Positions 42,983 through 50,042 of a DNA stretch of 64,000 bases are shown here, one piece after another. Within the stretch, counting starts at the first letter, position 1. Every line of letters starts with the position of its first letter. The stretch covers positions 1 through 64,000 of the forward strand of contig JACKIV010000002.1 in assembly GCA_020638285.1 (NCBI GenBank), given 5' to 3'. The translations under genes were made by a program, and so were the position numbers. Under the pieces are notes generated by a model. That model saw only the letters and a program-made list of their open reading frames with translations, did no database searches and was not told where the DNA came from. This DNA comes from Rhodospirillales bacterium. GTDB lineage: Bacteria; Pseudomonadota; Alphaproteobacteria; Micavibrionales; Micavibrionaceae.

Positions 42983-43899
42983 TCTTTTTCTTCCTGATAA
43001 TTTGCTCGCGCGATTGCCTTGCGCGTTTCGGCCTTGTTGGCAACGACAACGTGGTATTCTTTATGGTCGGCACTGTCCCCGTCTCCATCGGCCAGCCCAA
43101 GGCGGCGCAGGAAATAATAGAGCAGCGCCAGCCTGACCTTCACGTCCAGCCGCATATCCTCCATCCCGAAATCCATCGCCACGGCTTTGGCTTGGCTCTT
43201 GCTCAGCTTCGGGTGAGGCTTCAGCGTAACGGTGAATATCTCATTCCATACCGCATCTTGCGCCCCTGAGACAGGGTTTTCCGCCGATGGGCGGGTTTCC
43301 TGAACGCGGGAGAGCAGAAAATCTTTATGCTTTCTGCCCTTGTGGCAAAAAGCCCGAACGTGCCAGCGCATTCCGTCAAAGGCAAAGGCATGAGGGGATA
43401 TAGACCGCCATGACGGTTCTTCGCTGCTCATGGACTGGTAAAAGATTTCAATGGCTTTCTCGCCCCTCACACCCGCCAGAACGTTTTGCAGGATGTGCGG
43501 CGGGATGTTGCGGCGGGGCATCCGCACAATGTCATGCGTGGGCAAATCGGGAAGCCACGCCCCGTCCACGCCGGACATGGCGGCCACGTCATCACGCATT
43601 TGCCAGAGATAAGCATCCGAATCAGGCTTCAAAAACGCGGGCTTGAAAGCGGGGGTGACAAAATACCGCTTCTTTTTATGGTCATAATCAAGATTCTTCG
43701 GGGCGATTTCCTGATACTGGCTCAAGTCGTTCGATGCCTGAGGGGTCGATACGCTGAACCGTTCCATGATGTCGGCACGGTTGATCTGCCCCTCCCAGAA
43801 CAAGCGGAAATCAATAAATTCCAGTCTTTTCTCGACGCTCCAGCGGCGTTTCTCTTTTTGGGCGACCACGTAAAATCCTTTAGTTCGAATAAAAACCAT
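42979..43899 (-). CDS. WYL-domain transcriptional regulator (BrxR/CapW-like)
   Basis: A 306-residue regulator with an N-terminal winged helix (FWEGQINRADIMERFSVSTP then QASNDL), a WYL domain in the middle (FYQSMSSEEPSWRSISPHAF; RWHVRAFCHKGRKHKDFLLS) and a C-terminal extension domain. This layout matches BrxR and CapW, repressors of defence systems such as BREX and CBASS. A GTG at 43869 with AAAGGA upstream is an alternative start to the ATG at 43899. It heads the mod-res operon and stands divergent from the TIR-caspase operon. Confidence 0.85.
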   Translation of the reverse strand: MVFIRTKGFYVVAQKEKRRWSVEKRLEFIDFRLFWEGQINRADIMERFSVSTPQASNDLSQYQEIAPKNLDYDHKKKRYFVTPAFKPAFLKPDSDAYLWQMRDDVAAMSGVDGAWLPDLPTHDIVRMPRRNIPPHILQNVLAGVRGEKAIEIFYQSMSSEEPSWRSISPHAFAFDGMRWHVRAFCHKGRKHKDFLLSRVQETRPSAENPVSGAQDAVWNEIFTVTLKPHPKLSKSQAKAVAMDFGMEDMRLDVKVRLALLYYFLRRLGLADGDGDSADHKEYHVVVANKAETRKAIARANYQEEKE

Positions 43900-43939
43900 T
43901 CATACCCGTTGACAAGCGTCGCGGGTTCGGATAGTTTGT

Positions 43940-43956
43940 ATTCGAATTCATCGAAT
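43940..43956. promoter_or_regulatory. Candidate operator of the WYL regulator
   Basis: Perfect inverted repeat ATTCGA (43940-43945), spacer ATTCA, TCGAAT (43951-43956), in the divergent region between the WYL gene and the DUF2188-TIR-caspase genes. A further half-site ATTCGAA lies near 43888. BrxR/CapW-type repressors bind such palindromes. Confidence 0.55.
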
Positions 43957-44023
43957 CGGTCAATAGTTCCTGATGATTATCCATCAGGATGGTGTTGATA
44001 AAAACCTTGAAGGAGGAAAGGTC

Positions 44024-44257
44024 ATGGGAAACAGCAGTAACTTCTGGACGCAACAGCGGCCTGACGGGAAATGGGAAAGCAAGCGCGAGGGTGCCGACCG
44101 GGCATCCAAGGTCACGGACACGCAGGCCGAGGCTTGGGACTATTCAAAAGATCGCGCCCGTGACGAGGGCGGCGAGGCCTTCCTGAAAAACCGGGAAGGT
44201 AGAATCCGCGAGCGCAACACCTATGGGGACAACGACCCGTACCCGCCGAAGGGTTAA
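44024..44257 (+). CDS. DUF2188 protein
   Basis: A 77-residue protein with the DUF2188 pattern: NFWTQQRPDGKWESKREGAD, RASKVTDTQAEAWDYSKDRA, and the end GRIRERNTYGDNDPYPPKG. A good GGAGGAAAG site precedes the ATG. DUF2188 proteins are small and of unknown function, and are often beside defence genes and regulators. First gene of the divergent operon that leads to TIR and caspase genes. Confidence 0.85.
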   Translation: MGNSSNFWTQQRPDGKWESKREGADRASKVTDTQAEAWDYSKDRARDEGGEAFLKNREGRIRERNTYGDNDPYPPKG

Positions 44258-44281
44258 CAGGAAAATCAGAGAAGAAAGGAA

Positions 44282-44851
44282 ATGAAGATGAAGTTTTTTA
44301 CCCTTAACGATATCCGAAGAACTGCGGCCTCAAGCGTCACATCTTTTCAGTCCGCTGAGAGAATTCTGAAAGAAAGCGCAAGAGCGCATACGTCTGCCAA
44401 GACGTATGACATTTTCCTCTCGCATTCTTTTTCAGACGCAGAGTTGGTTCTGGGTGTCAAAAAGGCTCTGGAGCAAGAAGGGTACACGGTATATGTGGAC
44501 TGGGTTGACGATCCCCATCTGGATCGCAGCAACGTTACAAAAGAGACAGCGCAGCACATTAAAAATCGTATGCATACCTGCAAGGGCCTCGTGTATGCCA
44601 CATCCAAGAATTCAAAGCATTCAAAATGGATGCCGTGGGAGTTGGGGTATTTTGATGGACACAAACCCGGACAGGTCAGCATATTGCCCCTCGTGGACAG
44701 TGAGACAGACGACTTCAAGGGGCAAGAATACCTCAGTCTTTATCCCGTGCTTGGGAAAAACAATCCGTCATATTTGACCTCTTACCCGCCGAGAGGACTG
44801 CAAATCTATGATGGTCAACAAACAAGGGCTTTTAGCTTGAGGGCGGCCTGA
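44282..44851 (+). CDS. TIR-domain protein 1
   Basis: A 189-residue protein with a TIR domain from residue 42: YDIFLSHSFSDAELVLGVKK, then GYTVYVDWVDDPHLDR, and the putative catalytic Glu at residue 120 in MPWELGYFDG. Bacterial TIR proteins split NAD+ and make cyclic ADP-ribose isomers as immune signals. The first 40 residues are a helical leader. Three bases separate it from the second TIR gene. AGGAAATGAAG gives a reasonable ribosome-binding site. Confidence 0.85.
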   Translation: MKMKFFTLNDIRRTAASSVTSFQSAERILKESARAHTSAKTYDIFLSHSFSDAELVLGVKKALEQEGYTVYVDWVDDPHLDRSNVTKETAQHIKNRMHTCKGLVYATSKNSKHSKWMPWELGYFDGHKPGQVSILPLVDSETDDFKGQEYLSLYPVLGKNNPSYLTSYPPRGLQIYDGQQTRAFSLRAA

Positions 44852-44853
44852 GA

Positions 44854-45318
44854 ATGACGCCGCTTTCACCGGGAATGAAGCTATTGCTTTGCATAGCCGG
44901 GGCCATAGGAATTTACAAAGGAGCAGAATACATGTCTAAGAAAAGAGTATTTATCAGTTTTGCCATTGAGGACAAAATCCTTAGGGATTTTTTGGTGGGA
45001 CAGGCACGGCATCCTGATACGCCGTTTGAGTTCGTTGATATGTCTGTAAAGACCCCGTGGGACAGCGCATGGAAAACGAATTGTCGCGCCCGGATTAAGG
45101 GCTGCGATGGTGTTGTGGCAATCGTCACCAAAAATTCATGCAACGCTGATGGGCAGCTTTGGGAGATAAAATGCGCCAAGGAAGAAGGCATCCCGGTTTT
45201 GCCGATCTATGGTGGCGATCAACACAAAAATTGCAGAGTCCCCGCTGAGCTGGGAAGCAGCGCCAGAGTTTACAACTGGTCATGGGACAATGTGGCGAAT
45301 TTCATAGGCAGGCTATAA
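44854..45318 (+). CDS. TIR-domain protein 2, ThsB-like
   Basis: A 154-residue protein with the ThsB/DUF1863 pattern: RVFISFAIEDKILRDFLVGQ, then DMSVKTPWDSAWKTNCRARI and the Glu of QLWEIKCAKE at residue 104. ThsB enzymes of Thoeris make a cyclic ADP-ribose signal on phage infection. A first hydrophobic segment (KLLLCIAGAIGIYKGA) could anchor it in the membrane. If translation starts at ATG 44932, which has a GGAG site, this anchor is lost. Overlap-like spacing on both sides shows one operon. Confidence 0.82.
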   Translation: MTPLSPGMKLLLCIAGAIGIYKGAEYMSKKRVFISFAIEDKILRDFLVGQARHPDTPFEFVDMSVKTPWDSAWKTNCRARIKGCDGVVAIVTKNSCNADGQLWEIKCAKEEGIPVLPIYGGDQHKNCRVPAELGSSARVYNWSWDNVANFIGRL

Positions 45319-45335
45319 GGAACAGGAACCAAACC

Positions 45336-46325
45336 ATGAAAAAGGCATTGATTATTGGCATTGATGGCTATCCGCAAAATCCTTTGTCGGGTTGCGTTAA
45401 CGATGCCGTGGCAGTTAATGAGCTGCTTGAAAGGAACGGAGACGGTTCACCTAACTTCTCAACACGGTTGTTGACCAGCAGTAAAAACGGGGTTACGTGC
45501 GGGGTTTTGGAAAAAGAATTGCAGAACCTTTTCAGTGGAAGGGCAGAAACGGCACTGCTGTATTTTGCCGGGCACGGCCTGACAACAAAAAACGGTGAAA
45601 GTTATATTGTTGCACAAGACGGGAAACAGGGCGCATGGGGACCGTCCCTTAATCAGGTTCTTTCTTACGCAAACAATGCGCACCCCGATATAACATCCAG
45701 CATAATCATTCTTGATTGCTGTTATGCCGGAAATTTAGGCGAAGTGCCCAGCCTCGGCGCAGGAGAACAAACTTCGACTATCGGGAACGGTGTCACCATT
45801 CTGACAGCCTGTCACAGAAGTGAAGGCGCAGCAGAGTATAACGGACATGGCCTTTTTACCGGCATCCTTATTGACAGTCTGGGCGGCAGTGCTTCTGATA
45901 TTTTGGGGCGCATTACTCCAGCATCGGTTTATTCGCATGTCGATCAAATCCTTGGGCCTTGGGAACAACGCCCCATATACAAGGCAAATGTTCAAAGTTT
46001 TATAACCCTGCGTCAGGTGGAGCCTAAAATTCCGGGCGATGTTCTCAGAAGACTGCCCACATATTTTCAAAACCCCTCGGACGTCTTTCCCCTTGACCCA
46101 TCTTTTGAGCCGGACAGGGAACACGTGCCAAAAGAATTTAAGCATCTTCCTGTCAACGATAATAACGTAAAGGTTTTCAAAGAACTTCAGCTATGCAACA
46201 GGCATGGACTTATCGTGCCCTACAATGCGGAGCATATGTTCTACGCCGCGATTCATTCCACGGGATGCAAGTTGACAGCGCTTGGTGCCCACTACAGGAA
46301 ACTGGCTGAAGCAAAGCGGATTTAA
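45336..46325 (+). CDS. Caspase-like protease (type IV Thoeris-like effector)
   Basis: A 329-residue caspase-family protease. Strand-one start MKKALIIGIDGYPQNPLSGC, catalytic His80 in YFAGHG and catalytic Cys129 in LDCCYAG are all present. The C-terminal 100 residues (RHGLIVPYNAEHMFYAAIHS; GCKLTALGAHYRKLAE) form a domain seen with such caspases, possibly a signal sensor. Together with the two TIR genes this resembles the TIR-caspase defence described as type IV Thoeris, in which a TIR-made signal turns on a protease that kills the cell. The partnership here is inferred from the operon. Confidence 0.85.
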   Translation: MKKALIIGIDGYPQNPLSGCVNDAVAVNELLERNGDGSPNFSTRLLTSSKNGVTCGVLEKELQNLFSGRAETALLYFAGHGLTTKNGESYIVAQDGKQGAWGPSLNQVLSYANNAHPDITSSIIILDCCYAGNLGEVPSLGAGEQTSTIGNGVTILTACHRSEGAAEYNGHGLFTGILIDSLGGSASDILGRITPASVYSHVDQILGPWEQRPIYKANVQSFITLRQVEPKIPGDVLRRLPTYFQNPSDVFPLDPSFEPDREHVPKEFKHLPVNDNNVKVFKELQLCNRHGLIVPYNAEHMFYAAIHSTGCKLTALGAHYRKLAEAKRI

Positions 46326-46366
46326 TACTGCTGATTTGGCAATGGGCAAAATTTACACGCCGAAAG

Positions 46367-46428
46367 TTACGGTAAATTTCCAATAAGGCTATAATAATGG
46401 ACGGTTCCGGGCTGAAGGTTACGGAATC
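46367..46428. repeat. Direct repeat left of hipBA (copy R1)
   Basis: TTACGGTAAATTTCCAATAA then GGCTATAATAATGGA and GAAGGTTACGGAATCC. About 60 bp that match 48152-48212 closely. The AATAAGGCTATAATAA core also occurs upstream of the island tRNA-Thr. TATAAT inside it could serve as a -10. Confidence 0.65.
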
Positions 46429-46526
46429 CCGGGGTTTGAGGCCGATCGACCCACTAATGTTATAGCCGTCCTCCTCAATTACAGCTTTATACCTCACACG
46501 GTATATATTGATTTTAGACCATTAAA

Positions 46527-46547
46527 GGTATATAATTAAATTATACC
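46527..46547. promoter_or_regulatory. Candidate HipB operator
   Basis: GGTATA (46527-46532) and TATACC (46542-46547) with a 9-base AT-rich spacer, 26 bp before the hipB start. Further GGTATA and ACCGTATA half-sites flank it. HipB proteins repress their own operon from such palindromes. Confidence 0.5.
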
Positions 46548-46572
46548 GTATAAGGTGTATGCGGAGGCGGAC

Positions 46573-46824
46573 ATGGAACACACCATCAGAACACCAAAGC
46601 AGTTAGGCGAAGCGCTTTTAAGAGCAAGAAAAGCGCAGAAGCTGACTCAGGCAGATATTGGGTCAAAAGCACGGATCAAGCAAGGCACGGTCTCCCGAGT
46701 CGAGCACGGCCAGCCGGGAACCGAGATTCAAACGATCTTCGATATTGTCGCCGCGCTGGATCTGGAATGCACGATACGCCCAAGAACCAAGGGGGAAAGC
46801 ATTAATATTGAGGACTTCTTTTAA
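46573..46824 (+). CDS. hipB: HipB-like antitoxin, XRE family
   Basis: An 83-residue helix-turn-helix protein: IRTPKQLGEALLRARKAQKL, TQADIGSKARIKQGTVSRVE, then TEIQTIFDIVAALDLECTIR, as in HipB. A GGAGG site precedes the ATG. Its stop overlaps the hipA start (TAATG). It should neutralise HipA and repress the operon. Confidence 0.88.
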   Translation: MEHTIRTPKQLGEALLRARKAQKLTQADIGSKARIKQGTVSRVEHGQPGTEIQTIFDIVAALDLECTIRPRTKGESINIEDFF

Positions 46825-48140
46825 TGGCGCGGCATCCGACATACGTTCCGTTGCAAGTCGTTTTGAACAACCGCAAGGTTGGCGTGCTCAAGCGCCAGAG
46901 CAACGGGGCTCTGGAGTTCTTGTATGAGGATTCATGGCTGGGCTGGGAAAACGCCATCCCCGTTTCCCTGTCCCTGCCGCTTCGACAAGGGCGGATAACG
47001 GGACCGGAAGTTTCGGCCTTTTTTGAAAACCTGCTGCCCGACAATCCCGACATTCGGAGCCGCATCGCGGAAAAGACCCGCGCTGGAGGGACAGACGCCT
47101 ACAGCATGCTGCACGCCATAGGCCGCGATTGCGTGGGGGCACTCCAGTTTCTTGAGGTCTTCGAGGAAGCCGACAAGGCCGGCACGGTCAGCGGCGCGGT
47201 TTTGAATGAACAAAAAATTGCCGCCATCATCAGAGGACTATCCGGAAACCCCCTGGGGATTTACGAGGATGACGAATTCCGCATTTCCCTTGCCGGGGCG
47301 CAGGAGAAAACGGCCCTATTATACTGGAAGAAGAAATGGCACATCCCGAAAGGGACAACTGCCACCACCCATATTCTAAAACCTCAGATCGGCACGACCC
47401 GGGAAGGGATAGACCTGACGCAGAGTGTCGAAAACGAATTCCTTTGCATGAAATTGACGAAGGCGTTGGGATTGCCAACCGCCGAAGTGGCGATAGAGGT
47501 TTTTGAAGACCAAAGCGTTCTCGTCGTAGAGAGATTTGACAGACTCTGGACGAAGGACAAAAGACTTCTGCGTCTGCCTCAGGAAGATTGTTTGCAGGCG
47601 CTGGGGCTTCCCCCTTCCATGAAGTATGAGAACCGCGCGGAGCCCGGAGCAAAAGCGGGCATCAGGGATATTCTTGAACTGCTCAAGGGCGCGGACGAAC
47701 CCCTGAAGGATCAGAAAACTTTTCTCAAGGCGCAAATCGTATTCTGGCTGCTGGCCGCAACGGACGGACATGCAAAGAATTTCAGCCTGATGCTGGCGCC
47801 CGGCGGGCGCTTTCGTCTGGCCCCGCTTTATGACGTTCTGTCGGCCCGGCACGCTATTGATCGCGGCCAGATCAGGAAGAACAGGGCGACGCTGGCCATG
47901 TGCGTCGGAACCGGCAGGCATTACCGTATCGATGAGGTCGTGCCCCGGCATTTTGTCGAGACGGCGAAGCTGTGCGGCGTGGCGGCCGATGTGGTGCCCG
48001 GAATTTTTGAAGAGCTTGCCAGAGATGGAGCGCGTGCGGCTGATGACGTTCTAAAAAACCTTCCGCCCCGCTTCCCCAAAAACCTTGCCACGTCCATAGT
48101 CAACGGCTTCAAACAGCGGTTACGGTTTCTGAGCGAATGA
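46824..48140 (+). CDS. hipA: HipA-like serine/threonine kinase toxin
   Basis: A 438-residue HipA homologue. The N-terminal HipA domain starts YVPLQVVLNNRKVGVLKRQS and continues with FFENLLPDNPDIRSRI. The kinase part holds VENEFLCMKLTKALGLPTAE, SVLVVERFDR and the catalytic loop TDGHAKNFSLM (about residues 315-325), then YDVLSAR with the Mg-binding Asp. HipA kinases phosphorylate glutamyl-tRNA synthetase and stop growth. All active-site motifs are visible. Flanked by direct repeats with its partner hipB. Confidence 0.9.
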   Translation: MARHPTYVPLQVVLNNRKVGVLKRQSNGALEFLYEDSWLGWENAIPVSLSLPLRQGRITGPEVSAFFENLLPDNPDIRSRIAEKTRAGGTDAYSMLHAIGRDCVGALQFLEVFEEADKAGTVSGAVLNEQKIAAIIRGLSGNPLGIYEDDEFRISLAGAQEKTALLYWKKKWHIPKGTTATTHILKPQIGTTREGIDLTQSVENEFLCMKLTKALGLPTAEVAIEVFEDQSVLVVERFDRLWTKDKRLLRLPQEDCLQALGLPPSMKYENRAEPGAKAGIRDILELLKGADEPLKDQKTFLKAQIVFWLLAATDGHAKNFSLMLAPGGRFRLAPLYDVLSARHAIDRGQIRKNRATLAMCVGTGRHYRIDEVVPRHFVETAKLCGVAADVVPGIFEELARDGARAADDVLKNLPPRFPKNLATSIVNGFKQRLRFLSE

Positions 48141-48151
48141 GGTCAGTATAA

Positions 48152-48212
48152 TTACGGTAAATTTCTAATAAGGCTATAATAATGGAGGGTCCGCAGTGAA
48201 AATTACGGAATT
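48152..48212. repeat. Direct repeat right of hipBA (copy R2)
   Basis: TTACGGTAAATTTCTAATAA then GGCTATAATAATGGA and GAAAATTACGGAATTC; closely matches 46367-46428, so that hipBA sits between two direct repeats about 1.8 kb apart. Confidence 0.65.
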
Positions 48213-48444
48213 CAACAAGTTAAGCCCTGCCGACCTTCTAATATGATATTGGTGGACCCCATCAGCTACATTTCCAGGATTTCGGGTTTTTGCTGGGATC
48301 TACGCGCGCGAAGCGGCGCATATGGAATCTTTGAAAGCATGAATTTCTCTCAGCCCCGGCTCGCGCGCGAAAGACATCGGAATTTTAGCTTTCGCTAGTG
48401 ATGCATTTCGCCCTATGGCTACCTTTTTGCGAAAGGAAAACGCC
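48213..48444. other. Intergenic region before the right AlpA-like gene
   Basis: About 230 bp without a supported gene. It probably holds the promoter of the AlpA-like gene. Confidence 0.35.
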
Positions 48445-48702
48445 ATGACGAAACTTATCAATGAACGGCAAGCCGCCCACATGCTAGGGTGTTCCATGTT
48501 CAAACTACAAAGAGACCGCAGACTTGGAAGCCCCATTCCTTACATCAAGCTCGGACGGGCCATTCGCTACAACGTAGATGACATCGAAGCCTACATAAAG
48601 GCACATCAATTCACGTCAACTTCGCAATACCCCAAACCTGCAAAGAACCCAATATCAGAGGTAATAAGGCAGAAAATAATGGGGCGGAAGACAACGGATT
48701 GA
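48445..48702 (+). CDS. AlpA/MerR-like small DNA-binding protein (right copy)
   Basis: An 85-residue winged helix-turn-helix protein (INERQAAHMLGCSMFKLQRD; YIKLGRAIRYNVDDIEAYIK), about 55-60 percent like the left copy at 36363-36590 over the shared part, with a longer C-terminus (PKPAKNPISEVIRQKIMGRK). The ATG at 48445 has AAAGGA upstream; an earlier ATG at 48415 lacks a site. It lies 118 bp from the right junction of the island. Excisionase-type function is likely but not shown. Confidence 0.82.
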   Translation: MTKLINERQAAHMLGCSMFKLQRDRRLGSPIPYIKLGRAIRYNVDDIEAYIKAHQFTSTSQYPKPAKNPISEVIRQKIMGRKTTD

Positions 48703-48819
48703 CAGCGTGATCCAAGATCATTTTTCGTTTCACGATTTTTCCCGGCAAAATCACGGAACGGGCGGTACAAGAGATTTAAAAAGTGAGAGGCCAGATTGAC
48801 AAGCATTGCCATAATGAAA

Positions 48820-48864
48820 TTTGTAAACCGAAGGTCGGGGGTTCAAATCCCTCAGCCGGCACCA
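48820..48864 (+). other. 3' half of the split chromosomal tRNA-Thr (right island junction)
   Basis: TTTGTAAACCGAAGGTCGGG, then the T arm GGGGG-TTCAAAT-CCCTC, acceptor strand AGCCGGC and ACCA. The bases to the left are not tRNA. It matches the 5' half at 33773-33809, whose GCCGGCT pairs with AGCCGGC. Confidence 0.87.
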
Positions 48865-48943
48865 TTTTCCCCGCCTTATTAAGCCTTGTTAGCTACCGCT
48901 ACCTATGGCAACCCCTAGAGATTCATAAGAGTACCGGTTATTA

Positions 48944-49741
48944 TTACGCAGACGGAAGAGAGGTCTCTTCATTAAGATGAGTGTCATCAGAAGTTTTCAC
49001 TTTATGCAGTTCTTCGAATAGGTGCAGCGGTAACGGAATCCGGTAATGGCGGCAAGCAACGACGATTAGCGGCCACCAGCCAAATTTCACTGCAGAAAGC
49101 CGCTCCCGCTCTGTACGCACAGCCTGTGCAGGCAAATTGCCGCGTGTTGCCACCACCCGACGGAATAGCTCCGAAGAAAAGGAAATCCACTTGTCCCAAG
49201 TGCGAGAAGCAGGAACAAGGAAAAACCCCAACTCTTGCAATGTTTTTATATGGACGATTCGCAGGTGTGCGTTTTCATCGAAGGGATCACCCAGCGTAGC
49301 CTCGTCATCTACGAAAAACCGGATGGTTTCCGCTTCCAATTCGTCCAAGTCGAAACGGGCAGCAAAACCAATTTGCACAGCAAGGGCGGTATGCTGTGCG
49401 TCTGGCAGGGCACTTAACGTTTTTGCATTCGGATCAAACCACTTTTCAACGCCGCGCTCAGGGCTAAACCATGAGGGGTGATTCTGGGGATCGTTTGGAA
49501 TGAAGCCCGAAACCGTTGCTATGCATATAATGCGGGCTGTCTCATTCGGGTTACTACCATAAAAATCATGCTCCGTGAGACGGCGTACCAGCCGATCACG
49601 TCCAAAAAGCAAGGCCAACGCTTCAATGATGGTCGTTTTGCCGCTGTTATTAGGGCCAACAAGCACAGAATGCTGCCCCAGCGATATGTCTGCTGAACTT
49701 ACACCCCGAAAACCGGAAATTTTGAGTCGAACAATATGCAT
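48944..49741 (-). CDS. OLD-family/RecF-like ATPase, C-terminally truncated
   Basis: A 265-residue protein starting MHIVRLKISGFRGVSSADIS with Walker A VGPNNSGKTTIIEAL (about residues 31-45), as in OLD-family and RecF-like ATPases. Full OLD proteins have 500 or more residues with a signature/Walker B and a TOPRIM nuclease domain; both are missing here. The end (HKVKTSDDTHLNEETSLPSA) does not look like family sequence. The gene stops 80 bp from the island's right junction, so it was probably cut by an earlier event at this place. Confidence 0.75.
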   Translation of the reverse strand: MHIVRLKISGFRGVSSADISLGQHSVLVGPNNSGKTTIIEALALLFGRDRLVRRLTEHDFYGSNPNETARIICIATVSGFIPNDPQNHPSWFSPERGVEKWFDPNAKTLSALPDAQHTALAVQIGFAARFDLDELEAETIRFFVDDEATLGDPFDENAHLRIVHIKTLQELGFFLVPASRTWDKWISFSSELFRRVVATRGNLPAQAVRTERERLSAVKFGWWPLIVVACRHYRIPLPLHLFEELHKVKTSDDTHLNEETSLPSA

Positions 49742-49861
49742 TTCAGCCTTTCTGCTTAAAGGCGAACTTTATAATATTTTTTCTGCCTATTGTTCTGCCT
49801 TTTGAAGAATTTTCAGCAGAGTCAGGAGGAGAAAATACCCCCTGATTTATTTTCCGTATAG

Positions 49862-49938
49862 TGGCGCGCCCGAAGAGAGTCGAACTCCTAACCTTCTGAT
49901 CCGTAGTCAGATGCTCTATCCAATTGAGCTACGGGCGC
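49862..49938 (-). tRNA. tRNA-Arg(ACG)
   Basis: A 77-nt tRNA with acceptor GCGCCCG/CGGGCGC, anticodon stem TCTGA/TCAGA with loop CTACGGA giving anticodon ACG, T arm ending in TTCGACT, and encoded CCA. It is intact. Confidence 0.93.
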
Positions 49939-50042
49939 TGTTTTTAAGGCGAGGTGACACTATCCGATCCCGCCCCGATATGCAAGACACAACTTCCCCT
50001 TATCGGAATGTTTTGTCGGCGGCTCGAAAAAAGGGAATCCCC

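Larger units (their letters stand above)
33803..48826. mobile_element. Defence island inserted in the anticodon loop of tRNA-Thr
   Basis: A 15.0-kb element between two copies of the 7-bp core TTTGTAA (33803-33809 and 48820-48826). The chromosomal tRNA-Thr is broken at its anticodon loop, and the element carries a separate complete tRNA-Thr near its left end. It carries HEPN-like, restriction-modification, TIR-caspase and hipBA genes, and two AlpA-like regulators. The only integrase in it is a deleted remnant, so it now looks unable to move by itself. Confidence 0.8.
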
